Shown here: positions 42,088-50,056 of the stretch, in pieces
How the letters are laid out: each line of letters starts with the position of its first letter
Numbering within the stretch: position 1 is the stretch's first letter
NCBI RefSeq assembly: GCF_000702545.1
Contig: NZ_JNIO01000008.1
Span: 1,488,001-1,552,000, forward strand
Length of the DNA stretch: 64,000 nt
Source: Selenomonas sp. AB3002
GTDB lineage: Bacteria; Bacillota; Negativicutes; Selenomonadales; Selenomonadaceae
Direction of reading: 5' to 3'
Notes under the pieces: generated by a model
Seen by the model: the letters and a program-made list of their open reading frames with translations, nothing else
Told to the model about the DNA's origin: nothing
Databases searched by the model: none
Made by a program: the position numbers and the translations under genes

Positions 42088-42167
42088 TTGTTCTGTAAGC
42101 GGAAGGCTTGCAGGACAACTGGGAGCCTCCCGCCCTTAAGCAATATAGACTGATTGCTATGGGAGGC
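42088..42167 (+). promoter_or_regulatory. Structured leader that can mask the ribosome site
   Basis: Hairpin A: TTGTTCTGTAAGC-GGAAG-GCTTGCAGGACAA (13 bp with G-U pairs). Hairpin B: GCCTCCC (42125-42131) pairs with GGGAGGC (42161-42167), which is the ribosome-binding site, and encloses AGCAAT / ATTGCT. Translation would need hairpin B to open. It matches no riboswitch class I know. Confidence 0.6.
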
Positions 42168-42173
42168 AGAACA

Positions 42174-42809
42174 ATGAATAAGAACAACTATGTGATTCGC
42201 AGAGAAATGCCAGCTGACTATGCTATCGTAGAGAATCTTGTACGGGAAAGCTTTTGGAATGTCTACCGTCCTGGATGTGTGGAGCATTATGTGCTGAAGC
42301 ATTTGCGGCAGACAAAGGAGTTTGTTGCGGAGCTGGATTTCGTACTGGAAAAGGACGGACAGATTATTGGGCAGAATGTCTTTGTGCAGGCAGAGATTGC
42401 CTGTGATGACGGTACGATTTTCCCTATCATGACTATGGGGCCTATCTGCATTGCTCCCGAGTGGAAACGGCAGGGCTATGGCAAAATCCTGCTGGACTAT
42501 TCCCTGGAGCGGGCAGCCGAGTCGGGTTGCAAGGCGGTCTGCTTCGAGGGAAATATTGAATTTTACGGCAAGAGTGGCTTTGTGACCGCTGACTCCAAGG
42601 GAATCCGCTACCACGGCTTGCCTGAAGGAGCAGACAGTTCCTTCTTCCTGTGCAAGGAACTTGTGCCCGGCTGCCTGGATTCAGTCAACGGGGAATACGC
42701 CACTCCCTCATGCTACTTTGTGGCAGATGAGAATCCTGAGGATTTCGCTCGGTATGAGGCAGGCTTCCCCCAAAAAGAAAAGCTGGTATTGCCAGGACAG
42801 ATTTTCTGA
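42174..42809 (+). CDS. GNAT family N-acetyltransferase
   Basis: A 211-residue acetyltransferase of the YhbS-like group. The acetyl-CoA site is seen in I-C-I-A-P-E-W-K-R-Q-G-Y-G-K-I-L-L near residue 100, followed by G-N-I-E-F-Y-G-K-S-G-F. The N-terminus (Y-V-I-R-R-E-M-P-A-D-Y) is standard GNAT. The acceptor is unknown. The ATG at 42174 follows GGGAGG, part of the leader hairpin. Confidence 0.85.
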   Translation: MNKNNYVIRREMPADYAIVENLVRESFWNVYRPGCVEHYVLKHLRQTKEFVAELDFVLEKDGQIIGQNVFVQAEIACDDGTIFPIMTMGPICIAPEWKRQGYGKILLDYSLERAAESGCKAVCFEGNIEFYGKSGFVTADSKGIRYHGLPEGADSSFFLCKELVPGCLDSVNGEYATPSCYFVADENPEDFARYEAGFPQKEKLVLPGQIF

Positions 42810-42832
42810 GGACCAAATAGCAACTAACAAAG

Positions 42833-42861
42833 ATAAGACGGAGCAAACTGCCCCGTCTTAT
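42833..42861 (+). terminator. Hairpin between the two acetyltransferase genes
   Basis: ATAAGACGG...CCGTCTTAT stem with a short T-rich tail; a weak terminator. Confidence 0.55.
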
Positions 42862-42883
42862 TTTCATGAAGGGAGACATAAAG

Positions 42884-43345
42884 ATGGAAAAAATCGAAAC
42901 TGCCAGGCTTTGCCTTACATTGGCAAGTGATGGGGAAATGGAACGCGTTATAGCGGCAGAGGCTGATGCTGAGATGAAAAAAGCCTATGGCGAAATGCTG
43001 CATGGGGCACAGGAGCACCCGGAGATAAGGGAACTCTATGCCATGTGGCTCATAAAACTGAAGGGAAAACCTGACACTATTATTGGTGATCTGTGCTTCA
43101 AAGGGCTGTCCGAAGACGGCATGGTGGAAATCGGCTATGGCGTATCCCCCACCTATGAGCATCACGGCTATGCCACCGAAGCGGTCAGAGCACTAGTTGA
43201 CTGGGCTGCCAAACGTGAAGACGTAAAATCCATAGAAGCGGAGACCGATGAGAGCAATGCCGCTTCTATGCGGGTACTGGAAAAATGCGGCTTTGCACCC
43301 AGGGGGAAACTGGGTGCAGAAGGGCCACGTTTCATCTTGAGATGA
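42884..43345 (+). CDS. GNAT family N-acetyltransferase, RimJ/RimL-like
   Basis: A 153-residue acetyltransferase. T-A-R-L-C-L near the N-terminus, I-G-D-L-C-F-K-G, V-E-I-G-Y-G-V-S-P-T-Y-E-H-H-G-Y-A-T-E-A and N-A-A-S-M-R-V-L-E-K-C-G-F are the RimJ/RimL-type motifs. Substrate unknown. The start MEKIETAR at 42884 follows AAGGGAG. From 43346 to 43441 nothing is seen. Confidence 0.85.
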   Translation: MEKIETARLCLTLASDGEMERVIAAEADAEMKKAYGEMLHGAQEHPEIRELYAMWLIKLKGKPDTIIGDLCFKGLSEDGMVEIGYGVSPTYEHHGYATEAVRALVDWAAKREDVKSIEAETDESNAASMRVLEKCGFAPRGKLGAEGPRFILR

Positions 43346-43441
43346 ATGAAGACATTTCTTAGGCTTGGAAAAGAATTACGCAAGCAGTCCACTGTTTACA
43401 TACAAAAGTCTTTATGAAATGAGTTTTTCAACACGCCCTAT

Positions 43442-43987
43442 TCACAGAAGCTTCTCGATAGCTGCTGCCATATCAGAGGGATTCGTGGTGGGCTCGAAAC
43501 GCTCTACTACGTTGCCCTCACGGTCAATCAGGAATTTGGTGAAGTTCCACTTGATGCCGTCCCCTGCCAGTATTTCCGGGAAGTTGTCCTTCAGGACCTC
43601 CTCCAGCTTCGCACCAATCGGATGGTTCTTATCGAAGCCCTTGAAGCCCTTCTGTTCCGTCAGATACTTGAAGAGGGGCTGGGCACTTTCACCACGGACA
43701 TCACCTTTGGCAAAAATCTGGAAGGTCACGCCATAATTGAAGCGGCAGAATTCCTGCACCTCGTCATTGCTGCCCGGATCCTGCTCTGCGAACTGATTGC
43801 AGGGGAAACCGAGGATTTCCAGGCCCTGCTCCTGATACTTCACATACAGGTCCTGCAGCTCCTTGAACTGCGGCGTGAAACCGCACTTGCTGGCCGTATT
43901 GACGATGATGAGAACCTTTCCCTTGTAATCTGCCAGAGACTTTTCTACACCCTTGCTGGTTTTGGCTGCGAAATCATATACACCCAT
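43442..43987 (-). CDS. Glutathione peroxidase family protein
   Basis: A 181-residue thiol peroxidase. The peroxidatic residue is Cys35 (N-T-A-S-K-C-G-F-T), not selenocysteine, with the L-G-F-P-C-N-Q-F motif holding the Gln and a likely resolving Cys, and K-W-N-F-T-K-F-L holding the Trp and Asn. In bacteria such enzymes usually run on thioredoxin; a thioredoxin-reductase-like gene and a glutaredoxin-like gene are next to it. GAGGAG precedes the ATG. Its last 40 bp are duplicated at 39709-39751. Confidence 0.92.
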   Translation of the reverse strand: MGVYDFAAKTSKGVEKSLADYKGKVLIIVNTASKCGFTPQFKELQDLYVKYQEQGLEILGFPCNQFAEQDPGSNDEVQEFCRFNYGVTFQIFAKGDVRGESAQPLFKYLTEQKGFKGFDKNHPIGAKLEEVLKDNFPEILAGDGIKWNFTKFLIDREGNVVERFEPTTNPSDMAAAIEKLL

Positions 43988-44028
43988 GATTATTTACTCC
44001 TCAATATCCTTAATCTATATCATCACTA

Positions 44029-44259
44029 TCAGAGACCAACTATCTCGTTGATTTTGTCCTTGTCAAAGCCCAGGACAAAATCTTTGTCATTGGCTGTGGT
44101 TACCGGTACAGCCATATCACCCGACAGCTTATAGCACGCATTGCGGTCTTCATCGTTTTCCTCGATGTTGTGCTCTTCAAACTCTACATTCTTGCTCTTC
44201 AGATACTTCTTCACCTTTTCGCACCAGGGGCAGTCATTGATCGAATATACCTTTACCAT
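44029..44259 (-). CDS. Glutaredoxin-like protein
   Basis: A 76-residue thioredoxin-fold protein with active site C-P-W-C at 10-13 and V-P-V-T-T at the cis-Pro loop. Size and motif fit the NrdH/small glutaredoxin group. Its ATG overlaps the end of the upstream reductase gene, so it is probably that enzyme's electron acceptor. Confidence 0.88.
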   Translation of the reverse strand: MVKVYSINDCPWCEKVKKYLKSKNVEFEEHNIEENDEDRNACYKLSGDMAVPVTTANDKDFVLGFDKDKINEIVGL

Positions 44260-45197
44260 TCTGATTTTCCTCCCTGTAATTTGACAATGTATTTTTCGGC
44301 CAGCAGGGCTGCAGCAGTGCCATCAGCAGCTGCCGTGGTCAGCTGGCGGATCTCTTTCTCACGGATATCTCCGGCGGCAAAGACACCGGGAATCTTTGTG
44401 CGGCAGTCTTCGCCAGCAGGAATGCGTCCGTCCTTCAGTTCAAGTTCTTCTGCAAACAGGCTGGAATTCGGCTCGACACCGATATTGACGAAGATGCCGT
44501 CAACGGCAATGCTTGACTCCTGATTGGACTTCTTATCGAAAACATCTATGCTTTCCAAACGACCCTCTCCGTGAAGGGCCTTGATCTCTGTCTCCAGCAT
44601 CACAGCAGCCTTCGTATTTTCCAGCAGCTTTTGCTGGGAAATCTCATCGGCTCTCAGCTGGGAACGGTGAATGAGGTAAAGCTTCTTCGCATATTTCGAC
44701 AGGAAGTTGGCAGCATCCACAGCAGCATTGCCGCCTCCCATGACAGCGATGACTTTATCCTGATACATGTGACCATCGCAGAGCTCGCAATAGTGGACAC
44801 CCTTGTTGGCATACCTGCCTGCTTCTGGCAACGGCAGCTTGCGGCGGTTCATGCCGGAGGCAATGATGACAACATCAGCTTCGTAGATATGCTCATCAGT
44901 CTCGACCAGCTTGGGCGTGGACTTCAGCTGCACCCGCTGAATCATGTCAAATTCATCAATCTCAGCGCCAAAGCTTTCTGCCTGTGCCTGCAGGTTACTC
45001 ATCAGTTCCTTGCCGGAGACCTTGGCGAAGCCCGGATAATTCTCAATGCCTGTCGCATTGGCAATCTGGCCGCCAACGATTCCATTTTCCAGAACCAGGG
45101 TAGAGAGGTTCATACGGCCTGCATATAGAGCAGCTGTCAGGCCAGCCATACCAGCGCCGATGATGATGATATTCTTGTGAATCCTTGCTTTTGTCAT
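44253..45197 (-). CDS. trxB: Thioredoxin reductase-like flavoprotein
   Basis: A 314-residue two-domain FAD enzyme: I-I-I-I-G-A-G-M-A-G-L-T-A-A near the start, redox motif C-E-L-C near residue 135 (C-A-T-C in E. coli TrxB), pyridine-nucleotide site M-G-G-G-N-A-A-V-D-A-A with H-R-S-Q-L-R-A, and C-terminal G-V-F-A-A-G-D. The loss of the canonical S-A-x-E-E and H-R-R residues makes the cofactor (NADPH, NADH or reduced ferredoxin-linked) uncertain. The ATG at 45197 is placed by GAGGAGG. Coupled to the glutaredoxin-like gene. Confidence 0.88.
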   Translation of the reverse strand: MTKARIHKNIIIIGAGMAGLTAALYAGRMNLSTLVLENGIVGGQIANATGIENYPGFAKVSGKELMSNLQAQAESFGAEIDEFDMIQRVQLKSTPKLVETDEHIYEADVVIIASGMNRRKLPLPEAGRYANKGVHYCELCDGHMYQDKVIAVMGGGNAAVDAANFLSKYAKKLYLIHRSQLRADEISQQKLLENTKAAVMLETEIKALHGEGRLESIDVFDKKSNQESSIAVDGIFVNIGVEPNSSLFAEELELKDGRIPAGEDCRTKIPGVFAAGDIREKEIRQLTTAAADGTAAALLAEKYIVKLQGGKSEW

Positions 45198-45285
45198 TCC
45201 ATGCACCTCCTCAAAAGCTCAGCCATCACAGCTTTTCGAAATCGGTCTGCTGAACTTTTTCCTTTCTGTTTGTCTTACAAGGCTT

Positions 45286-45313
45286 ATTATACGCCTAAAT
45301 TTAATTTTGTCAA
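45286..45313 (-). promoter_or_regulatory. Promoter of the thiol-redox genes
   Basis: Minus strand: TTGACA, 16-bp spacer, TATAAT, about 85 bp before the reductase ATG. The remaining intergenic DNA to 45563 shows no convincing gene. Confidence 0.75.
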
Positions 45314-45563
45314 ATACAATTTTATAAATTTATATTTGGTCATTGTTTAAATCCTTGGGCTCCCTTTCTGCCTGGCGTTGGCACTCGTTTGCTTCGGATA
45401 TCCGCTTTCAGTTCACCTACTTGAACTCACCCCCATACACGTTGCATATCTACTCAGAGCTGCAATACTTAATAGCCTGTTACGACTTGCCAACGCCACT
45501 ACTTTCCTGTAGAATGATATCAATTTATGAAACCATTCCCTTTGCTACCACAGAAAGGACGTA

Positions 45564-45941
45564 ATGCCTGTGCCCATGGCCATCGGCCCTGCCGGCAATT
45601 CCTGGCAGGCTCAGCAGATTCCCAAGCACGATGACCTTCAGCAGAAGCTCATTCAGGACCGCAGCAGTTACCGTGAAGAGATTGCCCAGCTTTCTTCCAC
45701 AGATGAGGATTCAAACCGTGGCCAGATCAATGAGGATTACCAGAAGCTGTCCAGGATCGAGAGCAAACTGGCTCAGATAAGCTCCCAGGATGCTTATAAA
45801 AAGCCTCAACTCCCGCCTCCTACCGACGAAGAAATGAACCGCCGCTTCGGCAGCGCCTACAGCGTAGAGATTTCCAGCCTCCAGTCCAGCAAGACACTGA
45901 CCTCTGCCACCCCGGAACTTGAAACTCATTCCCACCTGTAA
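45564..45941 (+). CDS. Small coiled-coil protein, function unknown
   Basis: A 125-residue hydrophilic protein. It has no signal peptide or membrane segment; residues 20-75 are charged, Gln/Ser/Asp-rich and predicted coiled-coil (L-I-Q-D-R-S-S-Y-R-E-E-I-A-Q-L and L-S-R-I-E-S-K-L-A-Q-I). The tail is Pro/Ser/Thr-rich. The N-terminal G-P-A-G-N-S-W and overall look recall small flagellar or secretion-linked factors, but I would not name it. AAAGGA precedes the ATG and a strong terminator follows, supporting a real gene. Confidence 0.6.
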   Translation: MPVPMAIGPAGNSWQAQQIPKHDDLQQKLIQDRSSYREEIAQLSSTDEDSNRGQINEDYQKLSRIESKLAQISSQDAYKKPQLPPPTDEEMNRRFGSAYSVEISSLQSSKTLTSATPELETHSHL

Positions 45942-45963
45942 GATATTCCAAACATCACATACC

Positions 45964-46022
45964 AAAAGAGACTTTGAAGACTGCCTCATATCAATGATAT
46001 GACAGCCTCAAAGTCTCTTTTT
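45964..46022. terminator. Bidirectional terminator
   Basis: AAAAGAGACTTTGA pairs with TCAAAGTCTCTTTTT; an inner hairpin CATATCA-TGATATG is nested. It separates the convergent small protein and oxidoreductase genes. Confidence 0.85.
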
Positions 46023-46024
46023 AT

Positions 46025-47023
46025 TTACTGTTTGTCACAACCGAAGACTATGCCCGCATCCTTCCTGGCACGCTCGGCGGTTTCCAGTACAACCTGGGAC
46101 ACCTTGAGGCCGGCTTCCATGGCGGCGTAGTCCCTGGCTTCATACAAGGCAGCAAACTCCTTGAACTCATGCACCATGCGGTGGGGATAGCGGTTCAGCT
46201 CGTAACGGGTGACGGTCCTGCTGCCGTGTAGGGATACTTCGAAGGCTGCCAGCGCATTGGGCGCTCCCAGCACCCTCAGCCAGCCCTTTTCTCCCTGCAT
46301 GGTGATGAAGCAAGGACTTTCAGAGTCCTTGGCTCCCAGGGCCACCGCCGTGAAGTCCTGATATTTCAGCAGGAGAGTACCGGAAGTGTCAATGCCGTTG
46401 AAACCGATATTTGGCTCATAGGTCACAGCCTGCGGCGCACCAAAGAGGCCGATGATGAAATTCAGATTGTAGATGTTGATATCGTAAAGAGCACCACCGG
46501 AAAGCTCCGGGTCAAAGGCTGGCAGCACCTCTCCTTTCAGATACCTGTCATAGCGGCTGGAATACTGGGAGTAATTGGCCATGACCGCCGTGATCTTCCC
46601 CAGGTCTGCCAGCCTTTCCCTGATGGCATGGAAATTGGGCAGATGCAGCAGTGTCACCGCCTCGAAGATATAAAGATGCTTCTCAAGGGCCAGCTTCACC
46701 AGTTCCTGCACCTCTGCCGCTGTGGAGGCAAAGGGCTTTTCCATGATGATATGCTTGCCCGCCAGGAGGGCTTTTTTTGCATATTCGTAATGCACGCTGT
46801 TGGTCAGGCCTACATAGACAAATTCCACGTCCCCGCTGGCCAGCAGCTCGTCATAGTCCGTATATACTTTGGGAATGCCGTACTGTACGGCCAGCCCCTC
46901 TGCCACGCTCTTGCTTCTGGGGCGGGCAAAAATGGCCGTGACTTCAATCTCCGGCACCTCCCTGAGGGCTGGCAGTGCCCCTTCCTTCACAATAAATCCC
47001 GTTCCCAAAATCGCCAGTTTCAT
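46025..47023 (-). CDS. Gfo/Idh/MocA family oxidoreductase
   Basis: A 332-residue NAD(P)-dependent sugar or inositol-type dehydrogenase. The Rossmann motif is A-I-L-G-T-G-F-I at the N-terminus, followed by the family's V-G-L-T-N-S-V-H and the catalytic region E-K-P-F-A-S-T. The C-terminal alpha/beta domain has S-G-G-A-L-Y-D-I-N-I-Y. Substrate unknown. The ATG at 47023 sits 8 bp after AGGAGG; earlier in-frame starts overlap the upstream gene. Confidence 0.88.
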   Translation of the reverse strand: MKLAILGTGFIVKEGALPALREVPEIEVTAIFARPRSKSVAEGLAVQYGIPKVYTDYDELLASGDVEFVYVGLTNSVHYEYAKKALLAGKHIIMEKPFASTAAEVQELVKLALEKHLYIFEAVTLLHLPNFHAIRERLADLGKITAVMANYSQYSSRYDRYLKGEVLPAFDPELSGGALYDINIYNLNFIIGLFGAPQAVTYEPNIGFNGIDTSGTLLLKYQDFTAVALGAKDSESPCFITMQGEKGWLRVLGAPNALAAFEVSLHGSRTVTRYELNRYPHRMVHEFKEFAALYEARDYAAMEAGLKVSQVVLETAERARKDAGIVFGCDKQ

Positions 47024-47085
47024 GTCCATTGCCTCCTGCTTTATGTTATCCGCCTGCAAAAACGCTCCTTCAAAATCTATGATGC

Positions 47086-47469
47086 TCACTTTACCTCAAT
47101 GCCCAGGACTTTTTCAATGGCTCCCGGCTTTTCCTGGAACAGCTCCAGCACCAGCCCGTCCGGAAGCTGCACCCATTTTTCCGGCTTGCCTTCCATGGGG
47201 TGTACCCCCTCATAGGCCAGCATTTCCTGCAGCGCAGCCGCAAAATCCTGCACCACAATGCCCAGATGGTGTCCCCTGCCCGCTGCCGGGTCTTCCGGGG
47301 CAGCCACCAGCTGCAGTCCCCCTTTCAGCCATACCTGCTGGAGGTTGCCGTCCTTTTCTTTCCGCCGGGTCTCGGTCATACCCAGCACTGTCTGGAAAAA
47401 CTTCAGGCTCCAGTCAATATCCGCCACGGTCACCGCCGCATGTTCAAGATAAGATGCTTTCTTTTCCAT
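47086..47469 (-). CDS. VOC (glyoxalase/bleomycin-resistance fold) protein
   Basis: A 127-residue vicinal oxygen chelate domain: L-E-H-A-A-V-T-V-A-D, F-Q-T-V-L-G-M, H-H-L-G-I-V-V-Q-D-F and a C-terminal Glu in L-V-L-E-L-F. Metal ligands of the glyoxalase type appear present, but the reaction is unknown. Tandem ATGs follow AAGGAG; the second gives the better spacing. It lies 62 bp upstream of the oxidoreductase gene, in the same direction. Confidence 0.82.
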   Translation of the reverse strand: MEKKASYLEHAAVTVADIDWSLKFFQTVLGMTETRRKEKDGNLQQVWLKGGLQLVAAPEDPAAGRGHHLGIVVQDFAAALQEMLAYEGVHPMEGKPEKWVQLPDGLVLELFQEKPGAIEKVLGIEVK

Positions 47470-47545
47470 CATGATCTCCTTATGCAAAAAATATACCTTT
47501 TTGCTTATTTCGCTTCCATGAGGCAAAATCCTGCCAGATATCTCC

Positions 47546-48454
47546 TCACTCCTTGCCGCGTCTGGCCAGCAGGAATACGGTGGCAAGAATCAGAGCCGTC
47601 CCCAGCAGGTCCATGACACCGAAGCTGGCCTTCAGGAACAGCAGGGAAAAGACAATGGCCGACAAAGGCTCCAGAGAGCCAAGGATGCTGGCTTCCGCTG
47701 GCTGGATGTATTTGATGCTGCCCAGATAACAGCCAAAGGCCACCACGGTGCCAAAGATAATGATATAAGCATAAATAAGACCGGCCAGAGGATGCCAAAT
47801 GCCCACAAAATTCCAGGGAGGGCACAGGAAAGAAAGGGCCAGTCCTCCCAGCAGCATGCCCCAGCCCACCACCAAGGTCGGCCGCCATTTGCGGATCAGC
47901 CGCTTGGGCTGCATGGTGTAGAAAGCCGCCGCCACCGCAGATGCCAATCCCCAAAACAGGGCCAGGGGCGAAATGGATAACTTGTCCAGGCTGCCGTGGG
48001 TAACCAGCAGGAAGGTTCCTCCCACGGCCATAGCCACGCAGATGAGTTCCAGATAGCGGGGCAGACGGCGGGCTCTCACAGCTGTATAACCTACGATAAA
48101 CACCGGCATCAGGTATTGCAGCACCGTGGCCGTAGCCGCATTGCCCGCTTTGATGCAGGCAAAATAGGTGTACTGCACCGCCAGCATGCCAAAAACAGCA
48201 AACAAGAGCACTTCCAAGGCATCTTTCTTATCCTGCCAGATCTGGAAGATGCTTTCTCTATAGAGGCAGGCATCTGTCACCAGCAGGATGACACCAGCCA
48301 GCAGCATCCGGGACACCACCAGCCACTCCGTGGAAAAGCCGCAATCCTGCAGCAAATACTGCCCGGCCACACCGCTGCCGCCCCACATGGACGCGCCCAT
48401 ACATACCATGAGCAGTCCCTTTTTCCGTTCATCCAATAAAAAGCCACCTCCCAT
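47546..48454 (-). CDS. EamA/DMT family transporter
   Basis: A 302-residue protein with ten hydrophobic segments in two EamA repeats, the second holding E-A-S-I-L-G-S-L-E-P-L-S-A. Family members export amino acids or metabolites. The ATG at 48454 has AAAGGA upstream; a TTG seven codons later also has GGGAGG at good spacing, so the true start may be M-D-E-R-K-K. It reads in the same direction as the VOC gene, 76 bp apart. Confidence 0.85.
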   Translation of the reverse strand: MGGGFLLDERKKGLLMVCMGASMWGGSGVAGQYLLQDCGFSTEWLVVSRMLLAGVILLVTDACLYRESIFQIWQDKKDALEVLLFAVFGMLAVQYTYFACIKAGNAATATVLQYLMPVFIVGYTAVRARRLPRYLELICVAMAVGGTFLLVTHGSLDKLSISPLALFWGLASAVAAAFYTMQPKRLIRKWRPTLVVGWGMLLGGLALSFLCPPWNFVGIWHPLAGLIYAYIIIFGTVVAFGCYLGSIKYIQPAEASILGSLEPLSAIVFSLLFLKASFGVMDLLGTALILATVFLLARRGKE

Positions 48455-48575
48455 TGTATTCCTTTTATCTTAGCATAACAGAGCTGCTGCAAATTTTGTA
48501 GTGTCAAAAGAAAAAGACAACCTACCAGAAAGCTGGCTTAAGGAAGAGAAGCTGGCCCCTGTGGAAAACACGACC

Positions 48576-48605
48576 TTGACCCGTTCACTTGCTTTGTTGT
48601 ATCAT
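48576..48605 (+). promoter_or_regulatory. Promoter of the nitroreductase gene
   Basis: TTGACC, 18-bp spacer, TATCAT, about 55 bp before the ATG. Confidence 0.65.
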
Positions 48606-48659
48606 ATATTTACGGAATATTTCAAACTATATATCAAAAGTTTGAGGAGGCAGGACAGC

Positions 48660-49232
48660 ATGAGCATTTTGGAATCCATCAGCCAGCGGCGCACCTATTA
48701 CCAGATTAACAAGGAGCTTCCATTGGATACCGGGAAAGTCAAAGAAGTAATCCAACAGGCCACAGAGCTGGTGCCGGATGCCTTCAACATGAAGTCGGCG
48801 CGTGTTGTCCTGGCCCTGGGCCAGAAACAGGACGAGCTTTGGGATGCGGTCTATGAGGCCTTTGGCGGCAAAGTCCCACGGGAGAAGATTGACAGCTTCA
48901 AAGCCGGAGCAGGCACAGTTCTCTACTTCTATGATGAAGACGTGGTCAAGTCCCTGCAGGAACAGTTTGCCCTGTATGCTGCCAACTTCCCCATCTGGGC
49001 CCAGCAAGCCAACGGTATGCTGCAATTCACCATCTGGACGGCCCTGCGGGACCTGAACATCGGTGCCAGCCTCCAGCACTACAACCCGGTCATAGATGAA
49101 GCTGTAAAAAAACTTTTCCAAGTGCCTGATTCATGGCAGCTGGTGGCCCAGATGCCCTTCGGCGGCATCACCGCCGAGCCTGAGGCCAAGGAAAAGGAAG
49201 ACATTTCCAACCGCGTGAAAATCTGCGAGTAA
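48660..49232 (+). CDS. Nitroreductase family protein
   Basis: A 190-residue FMN-dependent oxidoreductase of the YdgI/Frm2-like branch: S-I-S-Q-R-R-T-Y near the start, P-D-A-F-N-M-K-S-A-R at the flavin site, W-A-Q-Q-A-N-G-M-L-Q-F and V-A-Q-M-P-F-G near the end. It probably reduces nitro or quinone compounds with NAD(P)H. The ATG at 48660 follows GAGGAGG; the longer frame upstream overlaps the promoter. Confidence 0.88.
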   Translation: MSILESISQRRTYYQINKELPLDTGKVKEVIQQATELVPDAFNMKSARVVLALGQKQDELWDAVYEAFGGKVPREKIDSFKAGAGTVLYFYDEDVVKSLQEQFALYAANFPIWAQQANGMLQFTIWTALRDLNIGASLQHYNPVIDEAVKKLFQVPDSWQLVAQMPFGGITAEPEAKEKEDISNRVKICE

Positions 49233-49239
49233 AAATAAA

Positions 49240-49287
49240 GGGTTCAGGACAAGCGCTCTGCAGAGCGTTTCCCTGAACCTTTTTTTA
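49240..49287 (+). terminator. Terminator of the nitroreductase gene
   Basis: GGTTCAGG ... CCTGAACC with an inner CGCTCTGCAGAGCG hairpin, then TTTTTTT. Confidence 0.85.
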
Positions 49288-49293
49288 TGTCAT

Positions 49294-49683
49294 CTAATCC
49301 TTCATCCTCCCCAGCCACTCTGACAGCAGTTTCTCATGCTCAACAATCCGCTTGGCCAAGTCCACTGCCATCTTTTCATCATAAGTATGAGCGGTAAGAT
49401 TGCGGTCATCTGCCATTTGCAGCGCCTGTTCTGCTTCCTCATCACTGAACAGCCCTACTTCCCGGAGGAGACGGATTACTTTCTTGGGTGAGGCTGCTTC
49501 CAGACCCTCCCTGTCCAACAGATAATCCTTGCCGCATTTCCACATGATTTCAAAAGCAAACTCAAAACGCTGAATCAGCCCATCGCGTTCCATTTCCGTG
49601 AGGCTGTCCTTGATCACACCTTCATGCAACTTGCCAAGAGCCTTTTCCGCCCCGTCAAAACGCTTCTTCATGCTTTCTTCCAT
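49294..49683 (-). CDS. hepT: HepT-type HEPN toxin (HI0074 family)
   Basis: A 129-residue all-helical HEPN protein with R94-N-L-T-A-H99-T-Y101, an exact R-x4-H-x-Y motif as in HepT ribonuclease toxins. It overlaps the nucleotidyltransferase gene by 16 bp. In characterised MntA/HepT pairs the nucleotidyltransferase adds AMP to the Tyr of this motif and silences the RNase. An older name is 'nucleotidyltransferase substrate-binding protein'. Confidence 0.85.
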   Translation of the reverse strand: MEESMKKRFDGAEKALGKLHEGVIKDSLTEMERDGLIQRFEFAFEIMWKCGKDYLLDREGLEAASPKKVIRLLREVGLFSDEEAEQALQMADDRNLTAHTYDEKMAVDLAKRIVEHEKLLSEWLGRMKD

Positions 49684-49964
49684 AAGATTCCCTCCCGGCG
49701 TATCTCCTCGCAGAGCACCTCTGAGGCGCAGGCCATATCCACTACATCCACCTGATAAGGAATGGTCGATTCCTCCAGCTTCTCACGGAGGTCTGCAATC
49801 TTCGCAGAAATATCCCCCGCCGTACCCTCCACAGCTATATCCACATCAGAGCTATGGCGGGCATTCCCCCTGGCCCAGGAACCAAAGAGGTAGATATTGG
49901 CTTTCTCGTCTTCCATGGCCTTAAGGGCAAAATCACGGATTCTTTCCAAATAAGCGTTCATCAT
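49668..49964 (-). CDS. mntA: MntA-type minimal nucleotidyltransferase antitoxin
   Basis: A 98-residue minimal nucleotidyltransferase. G28-S29, ten residues, D40-V-D42 is an exact G-S-x10-D-x-D motif as in MntA antitoxins. The start ATG at 49964 is chosen over an in-frame TTG upstream; the ribosome site is weak. It precedes and overlaps hepT, the usual order. Confidence 0.85.
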   Translation of the reverse strand: MMNAYLERIRDFALKAMEDEKANIYLFGSWARGNARHSSDVDIAVEGTAGDISAKIADLREKLEESTIPYQVDVVDMACASEVLCEEIRREGILWKKA

Positions 49965-50056
49965 ACCCACCCATTCTCTTTTCAACGTCTAATGAAATCA
50001 CCTATATTTAACCGGTCTTCTAGCTGAGAAAAGTATAACACAAATTGATGAAACAT

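Noticed and set aside
45343-45564. A 73-codon plus-strand frame upstream of the small coiled-coil protein gene
   Set aside because: No ribosome site, odd composition and no recognisable product; treated as intergenic.
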